Part shown: piece by piece, positions 8,846 through 18,924 of the stretch
How the letters are laid out: the number at the start of each line of letters is the position of its first letter
Position numbering within the stretch: position 1 is the first letter of the stretch
Origin: Fidelibacterota bacterium
GTDB taxonomy: Bacteria; Fidelibacterota; UBA2242
NCBI GenBank assembly: GCA_030603165.1
Contig: JAUVYH010000004.1
Coordinates: forward strand, 1-45,320
Direction of reading: 5' to 3'
Length of the DNA stretch: 45,320 nucleotides
Translations under genes and position numbers: made by a program
The notes under the pieces: model-generated
Told to the model about the DNA's origin: nothing
Database searches by the model: none
What the model saw: the letters and a program-made list of their open reading frames with translations, nothing else

Positions 8846-10462
8846 ATGGCAAACATTTGCTTGATCCAGCCGCCCATCGAAGATTTCTACGCCACCAACA
8901 TCCGGAATATTCCGCTCGGGCTGCTTCACATCGGCGCAATGCTGAAAAAACACGATCTGCAATTGCTCGACCTGCGTCAGGGAAAACCCCGCAAGATACC
9001 GTTTCCCGGAGAATTACAGGCTGTTGCAAAATATTACCGACCGGACGACGCATCTCCATTCTCGCTCTATAAATCCTACTCTCGTTTTGGTCCGAATATC
9101 AATCGGATCGCCAACCTTATTCCGGCTGAAACCGATGTTTTTTTAATTGCCGCGCTTTTCACCACTTATATTCATGAGGTTCTGGAGATCATTCCGTTGA
9201 TCCGGCAAAAAAACCATCGCGCCACAATTATTATCGGCGGTCCCGGGACATACTTTAATCCCGAATCGCTTTTCGACGCCGGCGCCGACTTTATTGTTCT
9301 TGGCGAGGGCGAATTGGCTGTTCCTCAACTTTTGGATGAGCTGGAAAAAACCAAACCAAATTTAGCCGCAGTGCCAAACCTGGTCTGGCGTTCAGATGGC
9401 GACATTAAGCGGAATCCTGCTGAGATCATTACCGATGTCAACGAACTGCCTTTCGCCGATTATGATATTCCCGGAACTCCGAAATATACGCTTTCCGGAA
9501 AGCTCCACGCCATGATAATGGCAAGCCGTGGCTGTCCCCACCGTTGTAAATTCTGCTCCATTCACCAGACTTTCGGAACAAAATATCGTCTGCGGTCTGT
9601 TGAACATGTGCTTGCGGAAATGGAAGATAAAATCAAGAAGGGCTTTCGCTCCTTCGATTTCGAAGACGATCATTTTGGCGGCAATAAACCATGGCTGCAT
9701 CATTTTCTAAATGGAATCATCTGGCGATTTTCCGATTATGATCTATCACTCCAGGCTATGAACGGTATTACCGTCACTAACCTCGACGCGGAAGTTCTGG
9801 AAAAGATGAAGCGCGCCGGTTTTTCTTCAATTAACCTGTCGCTGGTTACACCTGACCGAAAAAAACAACAGGCTCTTAGTCGTCCTTTCGATACCGCTGC
9901 GTTCACCAAAGTTGTTCAGACGGCACGGCAAATCGGCTTGACCGTAACCGCCTACCTGATTATTGGCTTACCTGGCGATACCGTAAAAGACAACCTCCAA
10001 GCGATCCTCTTCCTGGCGTCACTGCCATGCCTGATCGGTCCATCGCTGTTTTACCTGGTTCCGGGAACACCAATTTTTAATGAATTAGCCGCAAAAGGGC
10101 AGATACCGGATTCGGAACTTTGCTATCGCTCCAGTTATTTTCCTTATACCCGACCGGATTACAGCCGGGAATCCGCTATGACGCTTTTTCGCATCTGCCG
10201 GATCATCAACTTCCTGAAAGCCGCCAAAGACTACAACTATCAACCGGCGGAATATAACATTGAAAAGAATTTTATCGTCATCCCACCTAATCTGAACGGC
10301 AAACAGAGTCAGATCACGCTGGGCTTCGCTTTGCTGGAACTGCTGAAAACAACCGGTAAACTGTACGGTACCGGAAAGAAAAAGGGGAACCGGTATCCGT
10401 TGGTGGTGGAGCATTGTGATAGTATGTTGCTGGGAAAATTTTTGTATTGTATTTATTTGTAG
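8846..10462 (+). CDS. B12-binding-type radical SAM protein
   Basis: A radical SAM enzyme of the class with an N-terminal cobalamin-binding-like (Rossmann) domain, about residues 1-200 (ICLIQPP; later IIIGGPG and VLGEGE), followed by the SAM barrel. The cluster motif is C230-x3-C234-x2-C237 in SRGCPHRCKFCSI, numbered from ATG 8846. A DExH-like motif for cobalamin axial ligation is not seen, so cofactor binding is uncertain. The frame extends to ATG 8777, but the 8846 start places the typical IQPP strand at the N-terminus. The substrate is unknown. Family members act on lipids, tetrapyrroles, RNA or natural products. It stands alone, divergent from the V-ATPase. Confidence 0.85.
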   Translation: MANICLIQPPIEDFYATNIRNIPLGLLHIGAMLKKHDLQLLDLRQGKPRKIPFPGELQAVAKYYRPDDASPFSLYKSYSRFGPNINRIANLIPAETDVFLIAALFTTYIHEVLEIIPLIRQKNHRATIIIGGPGTYFNPESLFDAGADFIVLGEGELAVPQLLDELEKTKPNLAAVPNLVWRSDGDIKRNPAEIITDVNELPFADYDIPGTPKYTLSGKLHAMIMASRGCPHRCKFCSIHQTFGTKYRLRSVEHVLAEMEDKIKKGFRSFDFEDDHFGGNKPWLHHFLNGIIWRFSDYDLSLQAMNGITVTNLDAEVLEKMKRAGFSSINLSLVTPDRKKQQALSRPFDTAAFTKVVQTARQIGLTVTAYLIIGLPGDTVKDNLQAILFLASLPCLIGPSLFYLVPGTPIFNELAAKGQIPDSELCYRSSYFPYTRPDYSRESAMTLFRICRIINFLKAAKDYNYQPAEYNIEKNFIVIPPNLNGKQSQITLGFALLELLKTTGKLYGTGKKKGNRYPLVVEHCDSMLLGKFLYCIYL

Positions 10463-10490
10463 GTTTTCGAAATGTCAGTAATGTAAACAT

Positions 10491-11234
10491 CTAATAATTT
10501 TGTGATGTTAGTATTTTATCGTAGATATATACTTCGTGAGATTTTGCATGCCAATTGGAGAGAGATTCGTAATCAATAAATTTTATCTGATTTTTAATGG
10601 GATTAAAAGCGGTATATGAGAATTGGTTTTCAAATTCTCTCTTTCGTACTATATCAGCAACGATATAATAAGATGTCCTAAAATCTTGAAATTCTAAAAA
10701 TTTTAACAGTGAATTTTTTATATTTGTAGTGTGTTCTACTTCGAACAAATGTGCCGGAAAATTTCTTTCATTAAACCAAATTACATCTATGGTTTTTGCT
10801 TTATCAAGTACATATTTATAACTGAATTGGTACAGTGTATCTATTGAGGTAATATCTTTTAGTTTCTTCCCAAGAAATTTCTTGTTTTTATCTTGGCCTG
10901 GAACAATTGTTTTATAGTTTTTAATATTTCCAATTTCTACAAGTAAACCTTGAAAATAAGTATGATTATATTCACTTTGATTACGATCTGAATGGTCAGT
11001 AGATAATGGTAGCTCTTTGCTAATTTTATTTCTATATTTATTTAGTGCCCAAAGACCGGGTTTAATCTTAAAGAAAAATCTATCATTTTGTACAATTCTT
11101 CGAATACTTGCAAACGGTGTCAATGTTTTCCATTTACAGTTTTCAATTTTTAGTACATGCTCATATAAATATCCCAAAGTGGCAAAACCACCATTTTCTT
11201 CCATTACTTTTATTACTGCTTCGTATTGTTTCAT
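10491..11234 (-). CDS. HARE-HTH protein with PD-(D/E)XK-like nuclease domain
   Basis: A 247-residue protein with two parts. Residues 1-65 match the HARE winged-helix pattern (YEAVIKVMEENGGFATLGYLYE; ASIRRIVQND; FFKIKPGLWAL), a DNA-binding module found in restriction enzymes, DNA glycosylases and chromatin proteins. The C-terminal part contains IDVIWFNE followed by AHLFEVEHTTNI, resembling the D-x(n)-E-x-E core of PD-(D/E)XK nucleases with Glu-His replacing the final Lys. Inference: a restriction or defence nuclease. No methyltransferase or partner gene is adjacent. The DNA is AT-rich compared with both neighbours, suggesting acquisition. No Shine-Dalgarno sequence is evident upstream. Confidence 0.6.
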   Translation of the reverse strand: MKQYEAVIKVMEENGGFATLGYLYEHVLKIENCKWKTLTPFASIRRIVQNDRFFFKIKPGLWALNKYRNKISKELPLSTDHSDRNQSEYNHTYFQGLLVEIGNIKNYKTIVPGQDKNKKFLGKKLKDITSIDTLYQFSYKYVLDKAKTIDVIWFNERNFPAHLFEVEHTTNIKNSLLKFLEFQDFRTSYYIVADIVRKREFENQFSYTAFNPIKNQIKFIDYESLSNWHAKSHEVYIYDKILTSQNY

Positions 11235-11424
11235 ATCGTGTTAAAATTTAAATGAATTTGTTTAATATCTAAATCTTTTTTATTTTCGTATTGAAGACTC
11301 AATATTATTGAGATTAGCACCAATGATAGGGATTTTAATAACATGAACTATTTACAACAATATCGCCAATCCAGTGAGTGAAATAAACATGGGAATACTG
11401 TAAGTAAGGGATGTTTTTATGTGT

Positions 11425-12645
11425 TTATTCGTAGCGCAGCGCTTCAATAGGATCCAGCCGGGCGGCTCTCATAGCAGGGTAAACCCCGAAGATAAGCCCG
11501 ATCATTAGAGAGAAACCTACACCCAGAAAGACCGACCAGAGGGGGATCGTGGGCGGCAATTTCAGGGTGCCGGCAATAAGTACACCGATAAGTACGCCGA
11601 GAATTACTCCGATCAATCCGCCGATGAGGCAGATGCCGATTGATTCGGTGAGGAACTGGTTCAGGATGTGGCGTTTCTTGGCGCCCACAGCTTTGCGGAT
11701 GCCGATTTCCCTTGTTCGTTCCGTAACGGCTACCAGCATGATGTTCATAATGCCGATCCCGCCCACAAGCAGGGAAATTCCACATATCACCACCGCGGCA
11801 ATAAAGATAAAGCCGGTCAGTTTTTTTATGGTGTCCATGATGGAGTCCTGGGTAATTACTTCAAAATCGTTTGGATCGCCGGGCGGAACCTTTCGGGATA
11901 CGCGCAGGATGCCGGTGATCTGATCCATGGCTTCCGCCATCTGTCCTCTGCGGGCTTTCACGGCGATATTGATTGAGCGTTTTTGACCGAAGGCTTTTGT
12001 AAAGGTGGTATAGGGAATGGCGACCAGGTTATCGCGACTTCCGCCTAAAAACTTGCCCTGTGGTTCGATCAACCCGATCACTTTGAAGCGGATACCGTCG
12101 ATCTTAATATATTCGTCCATGGGATATGAAAAAGGAAACAGATTTTCTACAATATCATTTCCCAGAATAACGATATATTCCTTGCGGTGGATCTCTTCCT
12201 TGGTGAAAAATCGTCCTTCGGAAATATAGCGCCCGTTAACGTCCGTCCAGTGTTCATCGCCGCCGTAAACCAGGATATTGGGATTCGTTGCTTCGTCCCG
12301 GTATTTGATCTGTTTGCCGTACGTAACGCTTTCACCGGAAACGGCTTCGATATAGGTTGCGCGTTTACGGATGGCTTCTGCGTGTTTGAAATTAAGGTTT
12401 TTACGCATGCGGATTTCTCTGGGCAGGTGACCCATTCGCACTGCCGGGTATTTCTGCACCCAGAATATGTCGCCGCCCACAGCAGAGAGGGCGTTGATCA
12501 TGTGCCGTTCCAGGGCATTAATAATGGACATCATGCCGATAAGGGACGAAACGCCGATAACGATACTAAGGATTGCCAGAAAAGTCCGTAATTTATTGGA
12601 TATTGCAGTTTGCCAGGCGAGTTTTAAACCTTCGTCGAAATTCAT
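11425..12645 (-). CDS. ABC transporter permease, MacB/FtsX family (2)
   Basis: A 406-residue permease of the MacB type: an N-terminal membrane helix (about 20-42), a large periplasmic MacB_PCD domain, and three C-terminal helices in an FtsX domain. [20 protein letters not shown] is the coupling segment that contacts the ATPase. It ends DPIEALRYE, the classical C-terminus of the family. It is the last gene of the efflux operon, 9 bases after a sister permease to which it is clearly related. The two probably form a heterodimer on one ATPase dimer. Confidence 0.9.
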   Translation of the reverse strand: MNFDEGLKLAWQTAISNKLRTFLAILSIVIGVSSLIGMMSIINALERHMINALSAVGGDIFWVQKYPAVRMGHLPREIRMRKNLNFKHAEAIRKRATYIEAVSGESVTYGKQIKYRDEATNPNILVYGGDEHWTDVNGRYISEGRFFTKEEIHRKEYIVILGNDIVENLFPFSYPMDEYIKIDGIRFKVIGLIEPQGKFLGGSRDNLVAIPYTTFTKAFGQKRSINIAVKARRGQMAEAMDQITGILRVSRKVPPGDPNDFEVITQDSIMDTIKKLTGFIFIAAVVICGISLLVGGIGIMNIMLVAVTERTREIGIRKAVGAKKRHILNQFLTESIGICLIGGLIGVILGVLIGVLIAGTLKLPPTIPLWSVFLGVGFSLMIGLIFGVYPAMRAARLDPIEALRYE

Positions 12646-12654
12646 ATTTACCTG

Positions 12655-13884
12655 TTATTCATATCTCAAACATTCAATAGGGTCAAGTTTTGCGGCGCGC
12701 CGGGCGGGATAGATGCCGAAAAAGAGTCCCACAAAGGTTGAAAATCCAAGTCCCATGAGTACCGACCAGATTGGTACATTGGATGGAAACGGAGTAACTT
12801 TATCGATCACCAGGGACATCAAAAAACTAAGCAAAATGGCGATGATACCGCCCACGCTGCAGATGATGATTGATTCTATAATGAACTGAAATGTAATGAC
12901 CCGCTGTTTGGCGCCCAGGGCTTTGCGAATTCCGATTTCTTTACGGCGTTCCGCGACCGAAACCAGCATAATGTTCATAATGCCGATACCGCCTACGATG
13001 AGGGATAGAGCGCCGATGCCGAAAGCGGCGGTGTAAAGTCCGTTTGTCAGCTGTTTATACATATTGGTCAGCATTTCCTGCTGATTGATGGAAAAATTAT
13101 CCTCTTCCTGGGGTTTCAGTTTCCGGGATACCCGCATCAGGAAATAGATTTCATCTTTGACCTGCTCGATCATTTCGGGTGACGAGACTTTGATCAGAAT
13201 GCGGATGCTGCGGTGAAAGCCAAAATTCTTGAAGATCGTGCCCAGCGGAACATAGACCTCCGAGTCAAGATTATGGCCCAGGATGCTGCCCCGTTTTTCC
13301 ATTACTCCGATGACGGTATATGAGAAATTTCCGACTTTGATCCGCTCGCCCAAGGGGTTTTTATTATTAAACAATTTTTCTTTGATCTCATTGCCGATGA
13401 CGACGCTTGCTTTATTGTGATCGATCTCAATCTGTGTGAAGTAACGCCCATCAGCGATACTGAATCCTTCGATGATCTCGGTTTCCATTGTGACGCCGGA
13501 TACGCCTATGCTGGTCAGGGAATTGTTGCGATATTTAATATCCCGAAAAGTTCCCGATGATGCGGAGATTGCCTCGGCGAGCCTTGAGTGTTCCTTAAGA
13601 TATTCGGCGTCTTTCATGGTAATGTCGGGGCGATTGCGATATTTGAAAAAATCGTCCTTAATGATCCAGGGATACTTATGGACGTAAAGAGTATTGCTGC
13701 CAAGAGCGGATATCTGGCTGGCAAATCCTGTATTTAATCCGGAGATGATCGAGGCGACGGAAACAATTGTAAGAACGCCAATGACAATGCCAAGAGTCGT
13801 TAATATTGCGCGCATCTTGTTTTGAGCCAATGCACGCATAGCGATCAGAATATTTTCCCGAAGGCTGATTATAAAAGAGATCAA
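12655..13884 (-). CDS. ABC transporter permease, MacB/FtsX family (1)
   Basis: A 409-residue MacB-type permease with the same architecture as the next gene: first helix about 15-40, periplasmic domain to about 280, then three helices. It has [18 protein letters not shown] in the coupling loop and DPIECLRYE at the end. The start is a TTG overlapping the stop of the ATPase gene (TTGA), implying coupled translation. MacB permeases do not move substrate through a membrane channel; they drive the periplasmic adaptor and TolC by mechanotransmission. The substrate here is unknown. Confidence 0.9.
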   Translation of the reverse strand: MISFIISLRENILIAMRALAQNKMRAILTTLGIVIGVLTIVSVASIISGLNTGFASQISALGSNTLYVHKYPWIIKDDFFKYRNRPDITMKDAEYLKEHSRLAEAISASSGTFRDIKYRNNSLTSIGVSGVTMETEIIEGFSIADGRYFTQIEIDHNKASVVIGNEIKEKLFNNKNPLGERIKVGNFSYTVIGVMEKRGSILGHNLDSEVYVPLGTIFKNFGFHRSIRILIKVSSPEMIEQVKDEIYFLMRVSRKLKPQEEDNFSINQQEMLTNMYKQLTNGLYTAAFGIGALSLIVGGIGIMNIMLVSVAERRKEIGIRKALGAKQRVITFQFIIESIIICSVGGIIAILLSFLMSLVIDKVTPFPSNVPIWSVLMGLGFSTFVGLFFGIYPARRAAKLDPIECLRYE

Positions 13885-14573
13885 TTGTTTTTCACCTGTA
13901 TATCTTCCGCAATATGACCATCCAGAATATGGACAATCCGGTCGGCATGATCCGCCACTATTTTTTCATGAGTGATCAGGATAATGGTGTTTCCCGCATT
14001 GTGCAGATCATCGAAAATTGCCATGATCTCTTTACCTGTGTTGGAATCGAGGTTTCCGGTAGGCTCATCAGCCAGGATCAGCGAGGGATTATTGACCAGC
14101 GCCCGGGCAATGGCGACCCGCTGACGCTGACCGCCGGAAAGTTCGTTGGGTCGATGGTGCATGCGATCCGTCAGACCTACTTTTTCTATGGCGTCTTCTG
14201 CAATGGCTTTGCGTTTGGCTGTACTGATTCCGCTATAGATCAGAGGCAGTTCCACATTGTGAAGCGCCGTGGCGCGGGGCAGAAGGTTGAAGGTCTGGAA
14301 CACGAAGCCGACCTTGCGATTGCGGACTTCCGCCAGTTTGTTATCATCCATTGTGTGAACCAGTTCGCCTTCTAATTCATAGACGCCGGATGTGGGTGTA
14401 TCGAGACAACCGATGATGTTCATGAGTGTGGATTTACCCGAACCGGAAGGTCCCATAATTGAGATATATTCGTTTGAATGGACCAGGAGGTCCACACCCC
14501 GCAGGGCATGAACCTCAACAGTTCCGATCTGATATGTTTTGACAATCTCTTTTAAGTTTATTAGCGTTTGCAT
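13881..14573 (-). CDS. ABC transporter ATP-binding protein, MacB/LolD type
   Basis: A 230-residue ATPase of the MacB/LolD/FtsE group. Walker A GPSGSGKS is at 41-48, the signature LSGGQ at 145-149 and Walker B LILADEP at 165-171, followed by TGNLDS, the D-loop region typical of this group. It is a separate polypeptide rather than fused to a permease as in E. coli MacB. It starts within the end of the preceding envelope-protein gene and overlaps the first permease gene by 4 bases, so the whole transporter is co-translated. Confidence 0.95.
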   Translation of the reverse strand: MQTLINLKEIVKTYQIGTVEVHALRGVDLLVHSNEYISIMGPSGSGKSTLMNIIGCLDTPTSGVYELEGELVHTMDDNKLAEVRNRKVGFVFQTFNLLPRATALHNVELPLIYSGISTAKRKAIAEDAIEKVGLTDRMHHRPNELSGGQRQRVAIARALVNNPSLILADEPTGNLDSNTGKEIMAIFDDLHNAGNTIILITHEKIVADHADRIVHILDGHIAEDIQVKNN

Positions 14574-15484
14574 CAGCCACCAAAATAGATGTTAAAGCGA
14601 TAGATAACATTCGAGAAATCAATGTCCGGTACACCTGTGATGGTACGTCCTTCCATTTTCCAACCATCCTGACTTTTGTGTGTATATAAATAGCCGGCAT
14701 TCAGACCAACAGCCGCCCAGCGGAAAATGTTGTACCGGATGCCTATTGTAGGTAATAGCATAAAATAATTGGTTTGGATACCGTTTTGATAAGTTCTAAA
14801 ATTATCCGTATAAGTGGTGTCATATCCGCTCCACAGTTGATCCCAGGTAGTGTTTTCAGACCACTGAGAAAAATCAATGTTCACGGTTCCTCCACCGATC
14901 ATCGTGCCCAGATATATTTCACTCTTGTTAAACGGATGAAATACTTTTTCAATGATAACGCCGCCAAATCCCAGGCGCATTGTTACCTCTTTCGTGTCGC
15001 CTCCTTTAATAGGCGTTCCTCTTGACGTTACTTTGCCACCTGCGCCAATTCCACCGATGCGGATACCGCGACCGATATAACCCCAGCCGCCACCGCCAGA
15101 CATGAATATATTTTTATCAAAAGGCTCCAGACCAATTTTCGCCAGCTTATCATCGAGGGCATCGATTTTTAATTCCATCATATAATAATCCCAGCCGCCG
15201 GCGCCGCCGCGGAAATAGCCGCGTTTTTTACTGCTTTTCCAGTCCTCTTTACGTTTTTCACGCCAATCATCCCAGTCTTCATCCCAGTCATCCCAATCCT
15301 TACCAACTTCGATTTTTGTGCTTTTTTTATCATTATCCATGATCTGTTCGTCAGTATCTTCTTCGATGGCGACGGAATCGGTGATGGCGTCAAGTTCTTT
15401 TTCTGCTTCATCAAATTTTTCCTGGGCATTGACGACCAGCCCGAAGACCAACAAAACCATTATTATTACAAATAAACGTTTCAT
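14573..15484 (-). CDS. Unknown envelope protein with Asp/Trp-rich segment
   Basis: A 303-residue protein that I cannot assign to a named family. A signal peptide is clear (residues 1-20, cleavage after VNA). Residues 25-60 are acidic. Residues 62-82 are an Asp/Trp-rich run ([11 protein letters not shown] and similar). The rest is rich in Gly, Tyr and alternating hydrophobic residues (about 90-303) and reads like outer-membrane beta-strands ([24 protein letters not shown]). It sits between the adaptor and ATPase genes, overlapping both (4 bases with the adaptor), so it is probably an outer-membrane accessory of this efflux system. The RBS AGGAG precedes ATG 15484. Confidence 0.65.
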   Translation of the reverse strand: MKRLFVIIMVLLVFGLVVNAQEKFDEAEKELDAITDSVAIEEDTDEQIMDNDKKSTKIEVGKDWDDWDEDWDDWREKRKEDWKSSKKRGYFRGGAGGWDYYMMELKIDALDDKLAKIGLEPFDKNIFMSGGGGWGYIGRGIRIGGIGAGGKVTSRGTPIKGGDTKEVTMRLGFGGVIIEKVFHPFNKSEIYLGTMIGGGTVNIDFSQWSENTTWDQLWSGYDTTYTDNFRTYQNGIQTNYFMLLPTIGIRYNIFRWAAVGLNAGYLYTHKSQDGWKMEGRTITGVPDIDFSNVIYRFNIYFGG

Positions 15485-16776
15485 TTTTCTTTCTCCTTTT
15501 CTTTATTGTTATTCGTTATTTTCAATGGACTGCTGTGTTTCAACTCTTTGCTGATGGCTTTATAACTTCCGGTAACAATCTCTTCATCTACATCAAGACC
15601 GCTGATGATCTCGAACTGGGTGTCGCTGCTGATACCTATCTCGACAGTACGCTGTTCCGCGGTAGGATAGGTTTTCTTTTTAAATAGTCTTTTAAAGGAA
15701 AATAGAGACTGAGAATCATCTCTTGGTTTTTTATTCTTCGCGGCGTTGACCACAAAGACCACATCAACAGCTTTTGATTTCGAATTAAAAACATTGACAG
15801 TTTCTTGTGGCATTTCTGTCGCTGCAGAATCTGCCTGAACAGGTTGTCGCACCGTCAGAGATTGGATCGGCACGACAATCGCACTGTCTCTGATATCGGT
15901 GATGATATCCACGGTTGCCGACATACCGGGACGGAAACGAGCATCCTGTCCGATAACAGAAACCTCAATCTCGAAATTAGTAACCTGTTCCTGAGTTCCC
16001 AGTCCTTTGGTCGTGGCGCTGTGAGCAATTTCCGACACGATGCCTTTGTAAGTGGTATCGGGAATGGCGTCGATTTCGATCCGGGTCGTATCGCCAATAC
16101 TGACGTTCACCACATCGGTTTCATCCACTTCCGCCTTGACTTCCATCCTGGACATGTCGGAAATAACCAGAATGACGTCTTCCTGAAAAACAGAGCCGAG
16201 AGCGATTTCACCTACCTCTTTATTAATACTGGTTACAATTCCGCTCATGGGGGCTTGAATCCGCGTTTTATTCAGATCATCTACAGCCTGTTTTAAAGTG
16301 GCTTTTGCCTGAACAACCTGGCTTTCGGCAATTTCAGTCTGAGCGATAGCGGCTTCAAGGTCAGCTTCGGATGTAAGATTGTTTTTATAGAGTTCCCGCA
16401 TACGTTTCAATTCGCTGGACACTTTCCTTTTATTGGCTTTACCGGATTGAACCACTGACATGGCGCGTTCGTGAGCGGCTTCGTACTGGGTTTTATCCAG
16501 CTCCACTAACAGTTCGCCTTGCTTTACGGTATCGCCTAATTCCACGGTGATATTCATAATCCGGGCAGCAACATTGGCGCTGATCTTGACCTGGGTTTGC
16601 GGTATTAGTGACCCTGATGCGTTGACAGTCTGGACGATCTTTTCCCGTTTGACCCTGGCGGATTGTACTGCAACGGGTTTGACTTTGCTTTTATTTTGAT
16701 TTGCGATTATGACAACTCCGATAACAATAGCCAGGATTATCAGAATAATAATTTTACGTTTGTTTTTTTTCTTCAT
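15481..16776 (-). CDS. HlyD/MacA-type periplasmic adaptor
   Basis: A 431-residue membrane-fusion protein. It has an N-terminal signal anchor (about 8-25), a split lipoyl/barrel-sandwich domain (VSANV...VKQGELLVELD and APMSGIVTSIN), a coiled-coil hairpin (about 95-165) and beta-barrel and membrane-proximal domains. It bridges the inner-membrane MacB-type ABC transporter and a TolC channel, both encoded in the same operon. The C-terminus is longer than usual, with a Lys-rich insert (about 345-375) and a KEKEKEK end. RBS GGAG lies 5 bases before ATG 16776. The stop overlaps the next gene (ATGA). Confidence 0.92.
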   Translation of the reverse strand: MKKKNKRKIIILIILAIVIGVVIIANQNKSKVKPVAVQSARVKREKIVQTVNASGSLIPQTQVKISANVAARIMNITVELGDTVKQGELLVELDKTQYEAAHERAMSVVQSGKANKRKVSSELKRMRELYKNNLTSEADLEAAIAQTEIAESQVVQAKATLKQAVDDLNKTRIQAPMSGIVTSINKEVGEIALGSVFQEDVILVISDMSRMEVKAEVDETDVVNVSIGDTTRIEIDAIPDTTYKGIVSEIAHSATTKGLGTQEQVTNFEIEVSVIGQDARFRPGMSATVDIITDIRDSAIVVPIQSLTVRQPVQADSAATEMPQETVNVFNSKSKAVDVVFVVNAAKNKKPRDDSQSLFSFKRLFKKKTYPTAEQRTVEIGISSDTQFEIISGLDVDEEIVTGSYKAISKELKHSSPLKITNNNKEKEKEK

Positions 16777-16793
16777 TTACTCTCCGGTTCCTT

Positions 16794-18122
16794 TTAAAGT
16801 GTTCCCATGACCAGCGCCAGTTGCGCTTCAGCGATCTTTGCATCGTATTTGGTGGTGATCAGGTCGCCTTGAGCGCGTGTTAATGTTACCTGGGCGTCCA
16901 GCACTTCCAGGAGTGTCGCTGAATTGAGACGATACATTTCCTGTGCCAGGCGTAGATCCTCTTTTGCCGATTTAATATTCAATTCGTTGATCTCGATCAT
17001 CTCTTTGTATGTTTCCAGAGCTAATAAAAGATATTGCACCTGATTTTGGATATCAATTTTTTGCTTGTTAATCTGATCATCATATATTTTATAATCTATT
17101 AACCTCTGCTGAATATTTGTCTTGCGACGAAATCCGTCAAATATTGGCAAACTTAAGCTTAAGCCTAATGAATAACTCCAATGTTTATTAATTTCCCCAA
17201 ATGCCTTATAGAAATCTGAATTTTCTCGTGAATATGAAAATGTTGAAGATAATGCGGGGTACCAATCACCTTTTGCTATTTTATACAAAAGAAACGATGA
17301 TTCTTTCTGAGCTTTAAGTGAACGTAATGTCTTGTTATTTCCAAGTGCATAGTTAAATGCTTCCTGTTTGCCTATATATTCAGGGTTTTTATACTCTTTT
17401 TCATATACATCAAGTGTTTGATCTGGCGCCCTACCCATTGCAACATTCAAATTAGATATTGCGGATTTAAGCATTGATCTTTGCTGAATAACATTAAGCC
17501 TGTCATTTCCTTCACGAACTTGAGCTTTGAAAAGGTCCTTCTTTGCAACCTGCCCAATTCTATGCAGTTCCCTGGTTTTCTTTAACTGCTCTCTGCTATT
17601 TTCAAGCGATTTACTATAAACTTTTAATAACTCCTGATCTTTTAAAACAAGGTAAAACTTTTCTGTAACGTCCGCTATTAACAATTGAAGAGAACGATCT
17701 CTTTCAATTAGAGCGTTCTTGTAATTATTTTTAGCCAATTGAATGCTCTTTCGTATTTTGCCACCATTATAAATATTCTGCGACAATCCAACTCTTAAGT
17801 TATAATAATCCCTTTTTGTTATTTTATCACCCACAGTAATTTCTTCACCATCTATAGGAATCTTTTTAACATCAGTTTTCCCTGTAGTAGATTTATCAAA
17901 ATTTGTTCCAAATGAAATATATGGTAGAACTCCTGGAGCTAATTTAGTTCCCCCATAAGACTTTTGAATTCCCAATTTATACAATTTTAATTGCTTGTTT
18001 GCAATACTCATTTCCGGATTCTTTTCCAGCGCGATTTCAATACATTGCTGCAGATTCAATTTCTCAGCGCCAAAAGCAGCGGTTGTGGTTATAAGTAATG
18101 TAATTAGCCAAAATATTCGCAT
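16794..18122 (-). CDS. TolC-family outer-membrane efflux protein
   Basis: A 442-residue outer-membrane factor with a signal peptide (about 1-18), two repeated OEP domains and long coiled helices. LNLQQCIEIALEKNPEMSIAN opens the first repeat. It provides the exit duct for the MacAB-like pump encoded downstream. RBS AGGAAAA precedes ATG 18122. The gene is uneven in composition: the 3' end near 16800 is about 53% GC in one 60-base sample while the middle near 17640 is about 32%. This suggests that the middle was exchanged by recombination. Confidence 0.92.
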   Translation of the reverse strand: MRIFWLITLLITTTAAFGAEKLNLQQCIEIALEKNPEMSIANKQLKLYKLGIQKSYGGTKLAPGVLPYISFGTNFDKSTTGKTDVKKIPIDGEEITVGDKITKRDYYNLRVGLSQNIYNGGKIRKSIQLAKNNYKNALIERDRSLQLLIADVTEKFYLVLKDQELLKVYSKSLENSREQLKKTRELHRIGQVAKKDLFKAQVREGNDRLNVIQQRSMLKSAISNLNVAMGRAPDQTLDVYEKEYKNPEYIGKQEAFNYALGNNKTLRSLKAQKESSFLLYKIAKGDWYPALSSTFSYSRENSDFYKAFGEINKHWSYSLGLSLSLPIFDGFRRKTNIQQRLIDYKIYDDQINKQKIDIQNQVQYLLLALETYKEMIEINELNIKSAKEDLRLAQEMYRLNSATLLEVLDAQVTLTRAQGDLITTKYDAKIAEAQLALVMGTL

Positions 18123-18137
18123 AGTACTTTTCCTGTT

Positions 18138-18833
18138 TTAAATTTTTACAAGTCCGGCTAGTAATGCTGCTGCGACAGCGTATATCAACCAGATGATCGT
18201 GATGATCCAAAATGGTTTTAATGCTTTTTTATCCAATATAATTCCTAAAGCAATGCTGAAAAGGACGATTTTCCAAATTGCAAAGACATCAATATTTGCA
18301 AAAAATCGAAATAAAAAATGTTCACTCTCTTCGAGAAACAGCGCAAGGCTTGTATAGACTTTTGTGGTTTCCTGTGAGACGATTAAAGGCGTTTTTATAC
18401 CGAGGCTAACAACATCGACTAATCCCACATAGGCTGTAATCCCAAGCATTGTAAAATATTTTACCTCGCCGCCTAATAAGAAATTGCCGATGAATAACAT
18501 GACGGCTGCTAATACCAGAGTTTTGACGATGACAGCAATGGCGGTAGTAATATACTGCACCGGAGAATCCGCCTTGCTTTCCATGCGCTCGATGATTGTT
18601 TCCTTTTGAATGTCGGTCAGCCGTTCGCTGGTTTCAATACGGGCTTTCTGTTCCACCATTGCAATAGGTACGATATATGACGTAGATATTAAACTTATTA
18701 TGATCACAATTAGCAGCGGGATCAAAATGTCAAGCCAACTGATTTTTGTTTTTAAAGATTGAAATGCTCCGGAAGGTTCCCAGAATAAAGACAATATTTT
18801 TGAGAGAATCGTTTTCTCTTGATTTTCGCTCAC
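18138..18833 (-). CDS. Yip1-domain membrane protein
   Basis: An inner-membrane protein of about 231 residues with roughly five hydrophobic helices and the pattern of the Yip1/YIF1 domain family (FWEPSGAFQSLKTK near the start, then DILIPLLIVIIISL). Its function is unknown; bacterial members often lie beside transporters. The frame extends to a TTG at 18854, but GTG 18833 is preferred because AAAGGA lies about 8 bases before it. It is the first gene of the efflux operon, 15 bases ahead of TolC. Confidence 0.75.
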   Translation of the reverse strand: MSENQEKTILSKILSLFWEPSGAFQSLKTKISWLDILIPLLIVIIISLISTSYIVPIAMVEQKARIETSERLTDIQKETIIERMESKADSPVQYITTAIAVIVKTLVLAAVMLFIGNFLLGGEVKYFTMLGITAYVGLVDVVSLGIKTPLIVSQETTKVYTSLALFLEESEHFLFRFFANIDVFAIWKIVLFSIALGIILDKKALKPFWIITIIWLIYAVAAALLAGLVKI

Positions 18834-18880
18834 GGCGCGTTTTCCTTTCGTCAACAGGGTTTTAGAGTATAGTGTCGGTT

Positions 18881-18924
18881 AAAAGTTGTCAGATTAAGAT
18901 TAAGGCTTCTAAATTTCTGACAAC
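18881..18924 (-). terminator. Possible terminator overlapping the end of the cca-like gene
   Basis: GTTGTCAGA (18885-18893) and TCTGACAAC (18916-18924) form a perfect 9-bp inverted repeat. On the minus strand the stem is followed by TTTT. The distal arm lies within the last codons of the nucleotidyltransferase gene. The 22-base loop is long, so this is only moderately supported. Confidence 0.4.

Noticed and set aside
14515-15429. Alternative frames over the Asp/Trp-rich gene
   Set aside because: They are shadows of the repetitive codons; the main frame has a signal peptide, RBS and operon overlaps.
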